Source of the DNA: Taenia hydatigena
Lineage: Eukaryota; Platyhelminthes; Cestoda; Cyclophyllidea; Taeniidae
Length of the DNA: 64,000 nucleotides
Direction of reading: 5' to 3'
Assembly (NCBI GenBank): GCA_036345935.2
Contig: JADWOT020000515.1
Location: 39,320 to 103,319 of the forward strand
Positions 1 to 10,190 of the stretch are shown one piece after another. The notes beneath the pieces were generated by a model. That model ran no database searches, had not been told where the DNA came from, and was given only the letters and a program-made list of their open reading frames with translations. Position 1 is the first letter of the stretch. Each line of letters begins with the position of its first letter. The translations under genes were made by a program, and so were the position numbers.

Positions 1-149
1 TAATGGATTGGCAGACAAACATAATGCCCGAATCTGTTTATTGTGTCCGACTTGACGCATAATTTGGCGAGACTTCAACCGTAGGGTTGGAAGAGGATGG
101 GATTGGCAATGCATAAGCTGCAGAAGATAGCATTAAATTGCTTGATTAG

Positions 150-328
150 GAAAAGTTGAAGAGAAAAGATGTTTTGGATGGGTGCAAGAGCTCTTCATGA
201 TGCATGCAATTGGATGGACCTACTTTCGATTGACTCAAGGCAGCATAAGTGCTGATGAGGTGCAGGCAGCAATTGACGTATTGGCCACTTTAGTCGATTT
301 TGATCCATCAAATACCAGTCCAGTCTGA
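150..328 (+). CDS. Candidate terminal exon, unrecognised protein
   Basis: An open frame follows a possible acceptor (ttgcttgattag, ends 149) and stops at TGA 326-328. It contains two adjacent ATGs (197, 200). The peptide is protein-like, with pieces such as WVQELFMMHAIGWTYF and SADEVQAAIDVLATLV, an amphipathic helix-like C-terminal half. I do not recognise the family. No upstream exon is visible because the window starts here. If it is a real exon it is the 3' coding end of a plus-strand gene entering from the left. The acceptor has a weak pyrimidine tract, so it could be a chance frame. Confidence 0.33.
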
Positions 329-642
329 ATCCACTGAGACAGAATTTCGATTATGATAGGTATGCATTAGGAACAGGTAGTGAATTCCAGGTAACTTTAA
401 TGCACTTGTTTTGTAACTCTACAGAAGTTGACATCGTCAGTATTTGCTCCTGTATCATTACAATGGATGCGCTACTTAAATTTAAAGCATTGGCACCTTA
501 TTTTATACGTGCAGAGGAAGCCTTTTTGTGACATAATTACACCTCTACTTTGCTTTCACACGTTTGAAAGAAAAGCCAAAGTGATGCTTTTATTTTGCAT
601 CAGCATACATCTCAGCATGTAGACATCTAAAATTGGATTTAC

Positions 643-755
643 CGCCGGACCGCACCAATTGCGCAGCGTTGCAGCCAAGCATAATGCCACCTATGTCTCT
701 CATTAACGGTTCTTTGACTAGACCTCCCCAAGTTGGCGTGATACAGGTTTTCGGT
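643..755 (-). CDS. Candidate internal exon, unrecognised protein
   Basis: The minus strand has an acceptor ending ctacag just above 755 and a donor G|gtaaat just below 643. The frame between is open and phase-compatible, with pieces such as PTWGGLVKEPLMRDIGG and CNAAQLVRSGG. I do not recognise the family. It lies 3' of the terminal exon of the minus gene at 1.99-3.55 kb, so it should belong to another transcription unit. It could also be part of a dispersed repeat. Confidence 0.3.
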
Positions 756-1817
756 CTGTAGGACTTTGCTTCAAGAGTGTGGATAAGCCGCACTCAAGGG
801 TATCCTTGTGATCATCAGAAAAAGGTCGAGAATGCATCAGCGTAATAGCAGCGCTCTTAGTTATTCTTATCAACAAATGCTCAGTTGTCATCTGCCAATC
901 AGTATATAAGCAAAATGTGTCATGGACGATTCGAGCCTACCATGGGCGATGTTTTACAGCTCGCGCATTCTCCCCTCCAATTGTGTTCAGCGGTTAGCTT
1001 CAAGTCATTTTCCAAGTTGCATCTTTATGGCTGATTCAAAATATCTGCTTTTCTTCATAAGTTTGTCAGATGCGGCAATCACCAAAGCGCGCAGACACAT
1101 CCGCAGTCAAACATGGTCAGACTGTAAGAGGGCCTTCAGGATGGAGACAATTCACATTTAACGTGTATGGGCCCATTGTTAGAGCTCTATTGGAATCACT
1201 CTTGTAAAAGTTCACACCTTGCAAATCAATTGTCGAGACTTCGATGTTCCACTGCACTCTGATTCGCAAGGTGTGATGCATCTCAAGAATAAATCCAATG
1301 GAGCTCATACTATGAGTATATACACGTCAATTCTAATCGCCTTCATTTCGTAGACTTCTTCTGTGATGTGGTGGAATAAAATTCAGCGAACGGAGAGGTC
1401 ACGGCCACTGGCATGACCCGGCGGCAACCGATCTGGCTAGGCCGATACGTCTTGAAACATACCTCTTGGGTGAGCGGCAGGAACACAACGTAAATCCTCC
1501 GACACCGGCAAACGCCGTCCCACAGCTGCCTATTAATGCACTCTCTATTAACACTTTGTCGAAAACAATACAAATGTCTCAAAACAAACAGCCTTTTAGT
1601 ATTTGGCGTAGTCGAAGGGACGGAGAGAAGAATGAAGAAATCTCCACAAATGCTACCTGTGTAAATAACGAAGAGGGGATCTGGAACGCTGTTAGCATGA
1701 ACCACGGAGGCATAGCCTACGGGTCAATGAGCTGGGCTGATTATATTTGAAGCGAACATCCTGTCACCACAGTTTAATCTAGTAGTAAAAATATTTTGAT
1801 TTCCTAGTTCCTATTCT
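756..1817. other. No supported gene
   Basis: Several short frames are open on both strands at 1340-1750, in a GC-richer patch. All three minus frames are open before a donor-like AAGAG|gtatgt near 1461, so no coding frame can be chosen. No RNA gene or repeat boundary was seen. Confidence 0.4.
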
Positions 1818-2042
1818 TTATGTCGTTTCCATTTCGATATTGTTATCTGACTCGAGATGCCAAAAAGGTAGAGTAGGAGGCACTACATCTCCTTGATCGC
1901 GACTTCTGCAATCGTAAAAATCAGATATGCCATCTGATTCGTTACTTGTCGCTTGTGCCGCGTCGTCCTGATTGACGGGGACAATTTGCCTCAACCAGAC
2001 GTGAGAGTATTTGCCGATTTTGTGTGCCGTGTCCGCTTCATT
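1818..2042 (-). CDS. Alternative long reading of the last exon
   Basis: After the strong acceptor ttcctttccttcttcag, the phase-0 frame is open for 74 codons to TAA 1818-1820. It has acidic, protein-like content (NEADTAHKIGKYSHVWLRQ, then SDGISDFYDCRSRDQGD). It disagrees with the phase set by the exons at 2449-3545, which instead gives a 17-codon end. Either an unseen exon shifts the frame, or one of the two readings is a shadow. No AATAAA was seen shortly downstream. Confidence 0.4.
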   Translation of the reverse strand, partial: NEADTAHKIGKYSHVWLRQIVPVNQDDAAQATSNESDGISDFYDCRSRDQGDVVPPTLPFWHLESDNNIEMETT

Positions 2043-3545
2043 CTGAAGAAGGAAAGGAAGTAGGGGAGCCAGAGGAGGGAAAAGGCGATTAATTGAAGTG
2101 GAGCGATTTGGTAGGCATGTTGGCGGAGGGTGGAGTTGAGATTAAATGAACGGCTGACTAAACAACAAACGAACAATTAAAGGGTAGAACCACCTAATTG
2201 GTCGTCTAGAAGGATGAGTTAGGAGGCTAGGGTAAAACAAGTGCGCCTTCGCACCCACATGCACTCAAGCACACACACACGCACACGCTTCTACCTGTTT
2301 TGCGCGACATTAATTAAGGCGACTCCTTAACAGGGGGGAAATGAAAGTGTGCAATGACACATACAAACTTGGGCGAACAGACAGATAGGTGTAGATACAT
2401 AGGGGAGGAGGGAGAATGTGGTCAAGGGCTGGAAGCTTGCATTCTTACCCATTATTGTAGAACACCAGATAGAGATATTCTCTACCAAAGGGAAAAGAAT
2501 TAGGCAGTGATATAAGCAGGTGAGTTTGACCAGTTTACAAATCGCAAGGTGGAAGCGATGCGCTCACCTTTGCTCTCGAAGAGGTGAGTGGAGGAAGGGA
2601 GGCGGCGTGGTGCAGGACAAAAGAGGGACAGAAGGAAAGAAATCGTAGACAAGATAAAGATTTGGGTAGAGTGTGATTTTGTCAGATCCAGTATACTCTG
2701 TGCAATCCTCATCTAGGTTATGAATCTTTGCTTTATTTAACCATGTTATAATCGGGAGTAAGTCCTGTGGCGGGATGACGAGGAACTTACAAAGAGAGCG
2801 CTAGCAGCCGATGAGGTAGGAAGAGAAGGCAGAGGAGAATTGATGATGATTTTGGAGGAAGGGCAGATGAGAGAAGTGTAAGAGGTGCATGGAAGCGAGA
2901 CGTTCCCGAGTCACTAAAGTAAAAAAAAATAAAGATAAGGAACTGAATAGCAAGCAGTATTCACTCCTTTTCCAGTTAAGCTAAATAAGTGGAGCAAATA
3001 TGGTGGGAGATAATGGTGGAGAGCCCATTGAACGTAGGAGGAAGTAAAGGATACCCTCACCGAGGATGCTTTTGAGTGGAGCATGAGGTTGAAGACGTAG
3101 ACTGGAGAGCTCCTCTGCACCCATTTCAAAGGCGTCATCATCCTTAATATCTGCAATAAAGAAGGAAAAGACCTCAGATCGCAAGGCATGGAGACGTGTT
3201 GATTTTATTAGGCGGGCAAAACTCAAGCGTTGAAGTTGACTTTAATGGTAACGTGTGAGGCGCCTCTAAGGATGAGGCATACACGATAGATCAGACAGTC
3301 CTGTCTACCTTTTCCTATTTTATGCAAGCTTGTTAAAATCCAGCCGAGGTGACTGGTCTGCTCTGTTCCGATCCAGTATAATCTAGTCAGATGTAGTCTA
3401 GTCTAGTCTCGCGCACCGTGCTACAGTGCTTCCAGAGTGAAATATGGATATTGAGCTGCTTACCTGGTGATTGTAAACGCATGTAGGCAAAAGCTCTCAC
3501 GTTAGGTTTGGGCGATTTGTTTCCTGTGTCGCCACTGTTCGGCAT
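1991..3545 (-). CDS. Five-exon minus-strand gene, unrecognised protein
   Basis: Five minus-strand exons join in phase: 3464-3545 (starts ATG immediately after an acceptor tgcctgtgcag), 3061-3150, 2568-2712, 2449-2481 and a last coding exon 1991-2042. The main splice sites are good: donors CCAG|gtaagc, CTCG|gtgagg, AAAG|gtgagc, TGG|gtaaga; acceptors ttctttattgcag, ccctttggtag, tttccttcttcag. The 2712 acceptor (cctag) is weaker. The product has a polar N-terminus (MPNSGDTGNKSPKPN), then stretches such as KDDDAFEMGAEELSSLRL and EYTGSDKITLYPNLYLVYDF. I recognise no family. The final exon is ambiguous: the spliced phase gives a short basic end (MKRTRHTKSANT) stopping at 1991, while the next frame is open to a TAA at 1818 and also looks protein-like. 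An ATG right at an acceptor could mean a spliced 5'UTR or a trans-spliced leader (inference). Confidence 0.5.
2270..2288. repeat. CA microsatellite
   Basis: A short imperfect CA tract (acacacacacgcacacgc) lies in the intron between the last two exons of the minus-strand gene. It is simple-sequence DNA with no further structure. Confidence 0.8.
2791..2913 (-). other. Cassette exon candidate with in-frame stop
   Basis: A 123-nt interval sits between coding exons 3061-3150 and 2568-2712. It has the strongest splice sites in the gene: acceptor ttattttttttttactttag-like and donor CTTT|gtaagt. Its length is a multiple of three, but in the phase delivered by the upstream exon it contains a TAG four codons before its end. 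Skipping it keeps the gene open; including it truncates the protein. This is the pattern expected of a poison exon, or of an exon in a decayed gene. A second frame is open throughout but does not fit the upstream phase. Confidence 0.4.
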
Positions 3546-3609
3546 CTGCACAGGCAACATAAAATAAAGGCGTCCGTCAATCAAAGCGATGCATAGAAAG
3601 TAAAAAGTA

Positions 3610-3844
3610 ATGAACCAGTTAACAAAAGTGCCTTTCTATGCAGAAGTCTCAACCGGGGAGCTGCAGTGCCTCCCACTCTTCCGCCTTAGAACTTCGGGTT
3701 TAACAACGACATCGGAGAGGGAACGACATAAGCATTACTTAAATCCCCTTGGAAATGAGACAATCGACAACCAAGTCAAGCAGATGCTGTCAGTTAAGGG
3801 AATCGATGACTCATCTCGCCAGGATTGGTACGAATCTAGCGAAT
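3610..3844 (+). CDS. First or internal exon, unrecognised protein
   Basis: The frame is open from ATG 3610 to a consensus donor GAAT|gtgagt and leaves one base of the last codon. The peptide is polar and protein-like: STGELQCLPLFRLRTSG near the start, ETIDNQVKQMLSVKGIDD later. An acceptor (gtgcctttctatgcag) inside the frame at 3643 is an alternative 5' boundary. If ATG 3610 is the start, this gene lies head-to-head with the minus gene whose first ATG is at 3545, with 64 bp between. No continuation exon was confidently found to the right. Confidence 0.42.
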
Positions 3845-4500
3845 GTGAGTTTCCGATGTGTATCCCAACTTGTTGCCACGCATTATGCAAGGCAATAGCA
3901 GTAAATGCATTAGCATGAACATTTAGCTAAAAGAGACAAAAGAATGATTGACGCAGAGGTGGAGGGATGAGAAGCCGTCAAAATGAATTGAGTGGGGGTG
4001 AGGAAGGGGAGAAGAGGATTGGAAATAAACTCCATGGGATAACTCTACACAGTTCTGTGGCGCGACGTTGTTTATTATTCTTCTTCTATCCCTAAACTAT
4101 TCACTCACGCACTCATCCATCCATATGACTAAGTAAAATGTGAACAATTTTGAACTTATTAATGGTCCATTCAAAGCGGCCGGTCATAGTTTCTCTTCCC
4201 CGTGGGATTTACAACGGACATCAAGTAGGGTAAGGGATGAGGGTGGCACCACAATGGATCGTGAACAAGATGAGAGAGAAAGAAAAAGCAGAGGTGGAAA
4301 GAGTAAATTATCTGCATAACGCCACTGCTAAAAGGGAAGAAAATGGTTTGAAGAGCATATACTATGCTCTTAATCCGTCAAGCAAACTATTCTTCTTGAA
4401 ATTGCACTGCTCGTTTTACCCTAGCCGAATTTGCTTTCTTTGTACCATATTCTTACATATCTGCATCGTTACTGTTCCAATCTTAACCATTCCAGCTTTG
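3845..4500. other. No supported gene
   Basis: One lysine/glutamate-rich plus-strand frame begins near 4237 but has no usable acceptor. On the minus strand an acceptor-like ttcccttttagcag opens a frame of about 47 codons without a donor. Neither is good enough to call. Confidence 0.4.
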
Positions 4501-6640
4501 GCATGAGCCCGCATACTTTACCCTGCTTTCGCATCTTTTATTACCCTAACCTCTCAGTTTTCTTTGCAAATATAGACAATTCACACTTTAGATTTTATAA
4601 TGAGAAATTCTGCAAAAAACTAGTAGAATGAGGTAAGTTGCTGAATCTCATCTCTGAGTGATCGCGATCCATGCCCGTAATCTTCCAGCTTTCCTTGCCA
4701 AAACAGACATTTTAAAATGAAAAGTGTCGCAATCTCTTTGAAAAAAAGAACGAGCAGCTAATTCTTGATTCTGGCCAATTCTGGAACGGCATGAATAAGA
4801 GTGAAAGGAGCTCTATACACTTGCCAGTCCTGAATTCGCTGCCCTCACCACACCGGAATTGTGGGATTGCAAAATGAGTACTACCACGAGCAAATGCAGC
4901 AGGGAACCTGCTATCAAGTCCTAATACTGATCATTCCTGGAGTGAATTTGCAGATTTATGTGCTATCGCAACTTTCTTTTGCAAAATTGGCTACTCACAC
5001 ACCAGGCATACCAAAAGTGTCAGATCTTATCAGGAGAAATGCCGCAAACAATTACGGAAGGGAGCAATATGCTAAACTTCGTTTTGGATCAACGTAGGAT
5101 CAAAAGTGATTCAAAAGTGTTATGCTCTAGACCCTTGCTAAAAGCGCTTATAGAAAGAAACATGCCCAAAGGAATTCGATTGTATGAGTGTGTGCATTCG
5201 CGCATTATCATTTTTCGCACCAACTTGGGCGCTCTTATCATCGACCAAAGCCTGGTTTTCGCAAAAAAAATACGAAAACTGCTGCAAGTAGTTACTAAAC
5301 GGAATAGGCTGCTGTGTTTTGAATCTTATTGATTGTTGGCCTAAATAAACAGAATATGGCGCAGTTTTATATGCTTGTGTCATCTCAGCTTTCTTTACTA
5401 AAAAGGCTTCCTCGACTATCGACGGTGTCCAAATTACATCGTGCAACACGAGGAACATCATAGCTGTCAGGAACGGGTGATAGAGCTGAGTACGAGAGCA
5501 AATAATTGCAGATAACAACTAAGCAAATATGTCATAGCTAAGTGCCTATGCTATCTAAGTTTTCGTATCTAAATCATCGGCATTACACTGCGGCCATCCC
5601 CAAACAGCAAATGTCTTACAATTGAAGTGCAACTACTTGGAAGGGAAATAACCTAACCTTTGTTGCCGAACCTTAGTTACTTCTAGATTAGAGCAAAAGT
5701 ATGACGCAGCTGATATTTGCACTTTCCGTTAGTTTCGTCACATCAAACTCTTTTTAATGCCGCAAGACAAAATGGTGTAGTTTAACAGGATCCTTGCCTT
5801 TTTGGTGTTGTAACAAACCGTCGGAAAGGGTCTTGTTGGAATCAGTTTCAGATCAAAGTAGGAATAGCATAAAACACAGCGCACTTGGGCTAATTTGCCA
5901 TTGTTTCACATGTGTGCTGTAATTTTTCCCTTGCCTCGAAGGCCTCCAACTACAACCCAGTAGCGGTTGAATAACTTGAATTGACCAGCATTTTTAAAGG
6001 CAGCTCGCAGATGTAGACGGTTTAGTAATTTGTGTAAGGGAAATTTACTTCTCACTAATAAATAAAATCATGGAAATAAAGGGTTAAGCCAAAGTATTAA
6101 ATGGCTATTGTTAATTTATGCATGAGAGGTTAGCTAAGAAACCATAAAATGCAATTTATTCTTACCTGAGTCATGTGCGAAGTAATGCCAACGGAGCGAC
6201 CCTGATTCGGAATCAATCGCCGATGACCTCATGCTCAGCTATGTTTCAGTCAGACGCGATGCATTCTTGTGAGTTTCCTATGCCATAATGCAGGTTTCAC
6301 CAAGTAATCCTCAGTGGTTAAGAAGTGTTCTAAAAATTACATTGCGCACCTTTGCCATAACCATGACAACGAATTAAATATGCCGGAGAGACAGAAGGCA
6401 GTTACCGCTAATGACTTTGAAAGATGATGAGTAAACCAGTTAAAATAAAGACTTGTTTCAACTAACGTAAAATGCAATCCGTAGTTGACTTATGTCCTGA
6501 AACTTGCAGACGTATTTTGTATCAATATTTGTTTTCGTTTTTGGAGCGATGTGTGGTATATTAACAAATGAATAAGTCGCATGAGCATTTTGGGGCGAAA
6601 TTTATCATTAATTATATGTATCAGATAATATTTTGCATAA
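4500..6640 (+). repeat. Dispersed repeat family R1, copy 1
   Basis: It contains several spaced versions of the unit core cagctttctttgcaaa (about 4551, 4686, 4968, 5381) followed by a unique tail at about 5900-6600. The segment from about 5280 aligns by eye with 32.95-34.0 kb and, reversed, with 16.5-18.2 kb, for example cagttaccgctaatgac against cagttaccgccagtgac. Identity is low (heavily decayed). No transposase or reverse-transcriptase frame was seen, so the element is non-autonomous or too eroded to classify. Ends are approximate. Confidence 0.6.
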
Positions 6641-7328
6641 CGTTTTATTTATTTGGATTTCGTTCTTTTGCCTTCAAACAGGATACAAAATAAACGCGCC
6701 TTATCCATTCCTCACAAGTATTGCGTCATCTCCCAATCAAAAAAGAGATCGCCTTTGCTCACTGTAGTTAGGGCTCACATTTAAGATCGTTAGACAGTGC
6801 TATATGCCATTTGAGGCACTCATTTACACTTATCGTGTCCCACAACATGGCATAATAAAAATCGAGAGGCATTTACCCACTTAATCCATGCATAATAAAC
6901 CTTTTAATGTGTAACTAGGCCCCACATGTTCACGATGAAAAGCAACTACAGCGTGAGGATAAGCAGAAATGATTATCCAAAGTGCTCAACACTTCCTATT
7001 GAGAGTGAGGCAGGCCCACAATTACGCAGCAGAAAGGCGATACGCGCTTGCTAAAATTCCAAGTATTACTACATCACGTATTCCAAGTGCTTTGTCAATT
7101 GTAAGCAATCACTGTGTTAAATTTAATTTCAGTCGCAACGAGAAACGGGATCCTAGACACCATTGTAAACCGGATTTTAGACCAACTCACGTAAAAGCGG
7201 GAACCTTATTGTTAAGGCGCGTCAATTGTAGGCTCCATATCGATCTTATTTAATTTTAGAGTTCAGGCGGCGGCATGGTAGGCCCTTTGGTATCACTAGA
7301 GATCGATTTGTATATTTCATGACCTCTA
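6641..7328. other. No supported gene
   Basis: AT-rich sequence with a 94-codon plus frame (6969-7253) that lacks flanking splice signals and has unremarkable composition. Nothing else was seen. Confidence 0.4.
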
Positions 7329-7458
7329 CTATATCGATTGGGGAGGGATGATACCGCTCATAAAGAGAGTCTCAGAGTATGCACAGCCTCCTTCCCTCTC
7401 CCCGTTAATCAAGCAGATCATGAAATAGGGTATATCTTGCGAGTTGTCGGAGGCATGG
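7329..7458 (-). CDS. Weak terminal-exon candidate
   Basis: After a T-rich acceptor (atttttttatag) the frame runs to a stop at 7329. It contains protein-like pieces (ASDNSQDIPYFMICLINGE, then YSETLFMSGIIPPQ). No partner exon was found and the family is unknown. It may be chance. Confidence 0.22.
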
Positions 7459-7526
7459 CTATAAAAAAATCCCCGTCCCTCCTCATTCTCACAAACCAGC
7501 TTCAATAAATACGCGTTAGAAAACCG

Positions 7527-7540
7527 TATATATATATATG
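7527..7540. repeat. TA microsatellite
   Basis: A short run of alternating T and A. No other structure is visible. Confidence 0.8.
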
Positions 7541-7799
7541 TATTCCATGTGACGGAATTTTCGCGTTTGAAATTTGATGAGAGGACATGAAAATTGGTTG
7601 TCAAAACACACTCCATTTTAATAAAAAGAAAAGTCTAGATATCGACAAGAGTTCAGTGCGGATAAATGTGTCAACGTAATTGTGAGCCTAGGATTGGCAG
7701 GATTGAATTGCAGACGAGAAGGCCAGCATGCATTTGCTGTGATGATGCAGTGGAAAGCTGTTTTGGCTAGTGGAAGGGAAGAAAGGCTGCGCAATGAAG

Positions 7800-7995
7800 G
7801 CTTGTAGACGCTGGCGACCGCGCCACGTGGCGGCTTCTGGTCCGCGTCGCACCATGGAGGTTGTGCTACGTTGGTGCGGGTTAGTACACATGTGGGTGAC
7901 GCTAGTGGAAGGCTCGCAGCGGCGTAGACACCTCTGGTGTCCGTCCAGCCATGGAGGTAGTGCTACGTCGGTGTGGGTTAGTACATGCGTGCTGG
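7800..7995 (+). repeat. Imperfect tandem duplication, unit about 98 bp
   Basis: The block ccatggaggttgtgctacgt at 7851 recurs as ccatggaggtagtgctacgt at 7949. Both are followed by ggtgcgggttagtaca-type sequence, and each is preceded by a variant of gtagac. The patch is much GC-richer than its surroundings and abuts dispersed repeat R2, so it is probably part of the same mobile element. The 131-codon frame that crosses it (7770-8165) is treated as repeat-derived. Confidence 0.6.
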
Positions 7996-8085
7996 AGCAT
8001 GGTGGAAGAAAGCCCGCGGGCGGGCGGTTGCTAGCCTCATACTTGGAGGTTGTAAGTGAAATGCTTAAATGGAGTCAAGCTAATG

Positions 8086-8280
8086 GAAACGCCTCCCTCT
8101 CTCTCATGGTGATTAAAACAATTCGTTTAGGGCTCCTAACACAGCCGTTATTCAGCAATTCCTAACAAGGGAGTTCCCGCAAGTGGTGTCTCTTTTGGAA
8201 TGGATCGAAGTGTGTTCCTCCCATGCTCGAGTCTTCACGCAGAGAGCAGCGACGAATCACACAGCCAGCGGCAACACCAA
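8086..8280 (-). repeat. Dispersed repeat R2, copy 1 (minus)
   Basis: Reverse-complemented, this matches 54416-54612 over about 195 bp with clear similarity. Shared translated pieces include RRCSLREDSSMGGTHFDPF in this copy and RRCSLREDSSVGGTHFDPF in the other. GC-rich flanking sequence extends to about 8465 with no counterpart in the second copy. The conserved peptide suggests a mobile-element coding relic. No known family domain was recognised. Confidence 0.7.
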
Positions 8281-8728
8281 CGCGGGGTGGAGAAGCTTCA
8301 AAGGGACGTCCAATGATTCCCCCCGGCAAAAACCATGCATCCGAGCGAACCCAACTAGAGCCCGTCGCAGGCTTCAACACAGCGGAGTGCAATGCTGAGC
8401 CTCCACCTGGGGTCAGGGCCCTGCCGATCACCCTGAACCCGGCGCAGGTAAGTCTGGTACACTGACACCCACACCAAACCCCCTCTGAGACTACACCTTG
8501 CACCTTCTACCTTACTTTGTCAAAAATGAGCATCACTTCACACTTCTGCTACATTGCGCATTCCTACACTTATGCACTTGCTCCTTCTTGCGCCAATTTG
8601 CATCATCTCCTGTATCTCCTCTCCTTCTCACGCACCTACCCGCTGTCTACGAAAACCTACTTTTCCACTTCAGTAGTAAATTCTGTCTCGCTTCCTGTGT
8701 GTCTCGCGTGTCAAGTGGCATGTCATGT

Positions 8729-9235
8729 TGAAGTGCCTGCAGCAAGGCGGTGTATGGAGAATGATGGAAACGCGTTCCATTTTCTTACTTATCAAGAATA
8801 GAGGCCGACACACAACTCATGGAGTCACAAAATTCGACAAATTATGCCAATGAGTAGGTAAGGCTCAGTTAAACAAGAAGTTGGGAGATCATCAAACAAT
8901 TACGTTCTCTTAACGATGCCTGCGCAGTATTGCAGGCAGTACGAAAGTCCACCCTTTCATGACTCGTCAACTTGATGCTGATTACAGCTTAAGTGGTTTG
9001 CCGGTTTTGGCTGCACATAAATCAAACATCTCCCTCTCTAATTTCATGGCTTTTAAATAGGACTATTAATGGTAGAGTGGAAACAACAGGGATTAACGGC
9101 AAAATAGGCAACAGAGTATGTCGAGTTTTTTGACTCCATGAGTTGTGTGTCGACCTCTATTCTTGATGAGTGAGAAAAGGAAACCCGTTTCCATCATTCT
9201 CCATACACCGCCTTGCTGCAGGCAATGCTTCATTG
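8729..9235. mobile_element. Fold-back (inverted-repeat) element
   Basis: Arms of about 105 bp at roughly 8738-8850 and 9125-9225 are near-perfect reverse complements. The left arm carries ctgcagcaaggcggtgtatg and tgtgtcgg-type sequence; the right arm carries catacaccgccttgctgcag and gactccatgagttgtgtgtc. They enclose a loop of about 270 bp with no gene. The structure fits a MITE or other non-autonomous inverted-repeat element. A target-site duplication was not identified. Confidence 0.7.
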
Positions 9236-9849
9236 TTTAGGTATCGAATCAGAAATTCGAGTTCTGAATGCAAGCATATTTTATGCATTCTGAATTGCTT
9301 TAAGTGGGGGAAGAAGATTTCGAAATGCTCATCGGCTAGTTATGCAAAGAGTCGAGCATCTGGGCATTGAAATGAATACATAAATGTGTGATTAGCACCA
9401 CACACAGCATTAGTGAAGAAAAGTGCAGCATTCTCATTCCCACTTTGGCGTTGATGTACTTGGAACGAGCAGGCGAGCTGGCTCATGACAAATTTTATGG
9501 CGCAGTGATTATTAAAGAGACAGAGATATTGCAGGCTACACGAATTCAGGGTACGTATCCTCCTTGAGAGACGATGACATCCATCCAACACGAAGCCAAC
9601 ACTTTCTGGCCGCTTCTCGCCTAGTGAGTGCTTTTAGACAAGCATGCATACCACTTAGTCAACAAAGCTGATAGATTTGTTGGTAAGAATAAAGAGGTCA
9701 CTGAACTAAGCTGCACTCATTGTATCAAAGTGTAACTAAAACATGTGTAAAACTATTAGCAGGTGAGAACTATTCATTAGGAGTACGCCTGCTCCACACA
9801 TCACAAAGTACATTAGGGGTAGACTTCGGTACGAAACTTTCCAAGTGGT

Positions 9850-10190
9850 CCATGGCTAGTGTCGCTTCTGTCGTTAATAGCTTTCTTATAGAACACGGAG
9901 ATAGGGTAGATGCCAGAGGCGGACGTCGTTCATGGCCCACACGTAGCACATGCACTTCTTTCACACCGCTGCGACATTTCACAGGCTGTAGAGATCGAGA
10001 TAAGACCCTATAGAGTCAGGTATGCTTTCCGCTGCCACCAATGTGGCATCCCGAGGCTCCAATCAACGGGCAGAAGGAAGTGAGCAGTTGGCATGGCCCT
10101 GAGGCCAGCTCACGCAGCTAGGGCAATATGGCAACCTCTGCCACCCTGACCGAAACCGGTAATTCAAACAAACCAAGTTCTAAAACGATC
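9850..10190 (+). repeat. Dispersed repeat R3, copy 1
   Basis: It shares with 15770-16190 a run of blocks in the same order: gtgtcgcttctgtcg / gtgtcgcttcagttg, acatgcacttctttcac / acatgcacttcattcgc, ggcatggcc followed by a ccagct-like block, and a tail accgaaaccgg / caaaaccggc. Copies are diverged and contain indels. Short minus-strand frames share translated pieces (TEATL), so an old coding element is possible, but no domain is recognisable. Confidence 0.6.

Noticed and set aside
1343..1750. Overlapping 94- and 120-codon frames on opposite strands
   Set aside because: All minus frames are open in part of this GC-richer patch, and no acceptor-donor pair selects one.
2581..2590. Plus-strand donor-like GAGgtgagt
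   Set aside because: It is the complement of coding sequence in the better-supported minus exon 2568-2712.
7770..8165. 131-codon plus-strand frame, one of the longest in the window
   Set aside because: It spans a tandem duplication and repeat R2, and its composition (R, W, G rich) follows the local GC bias.
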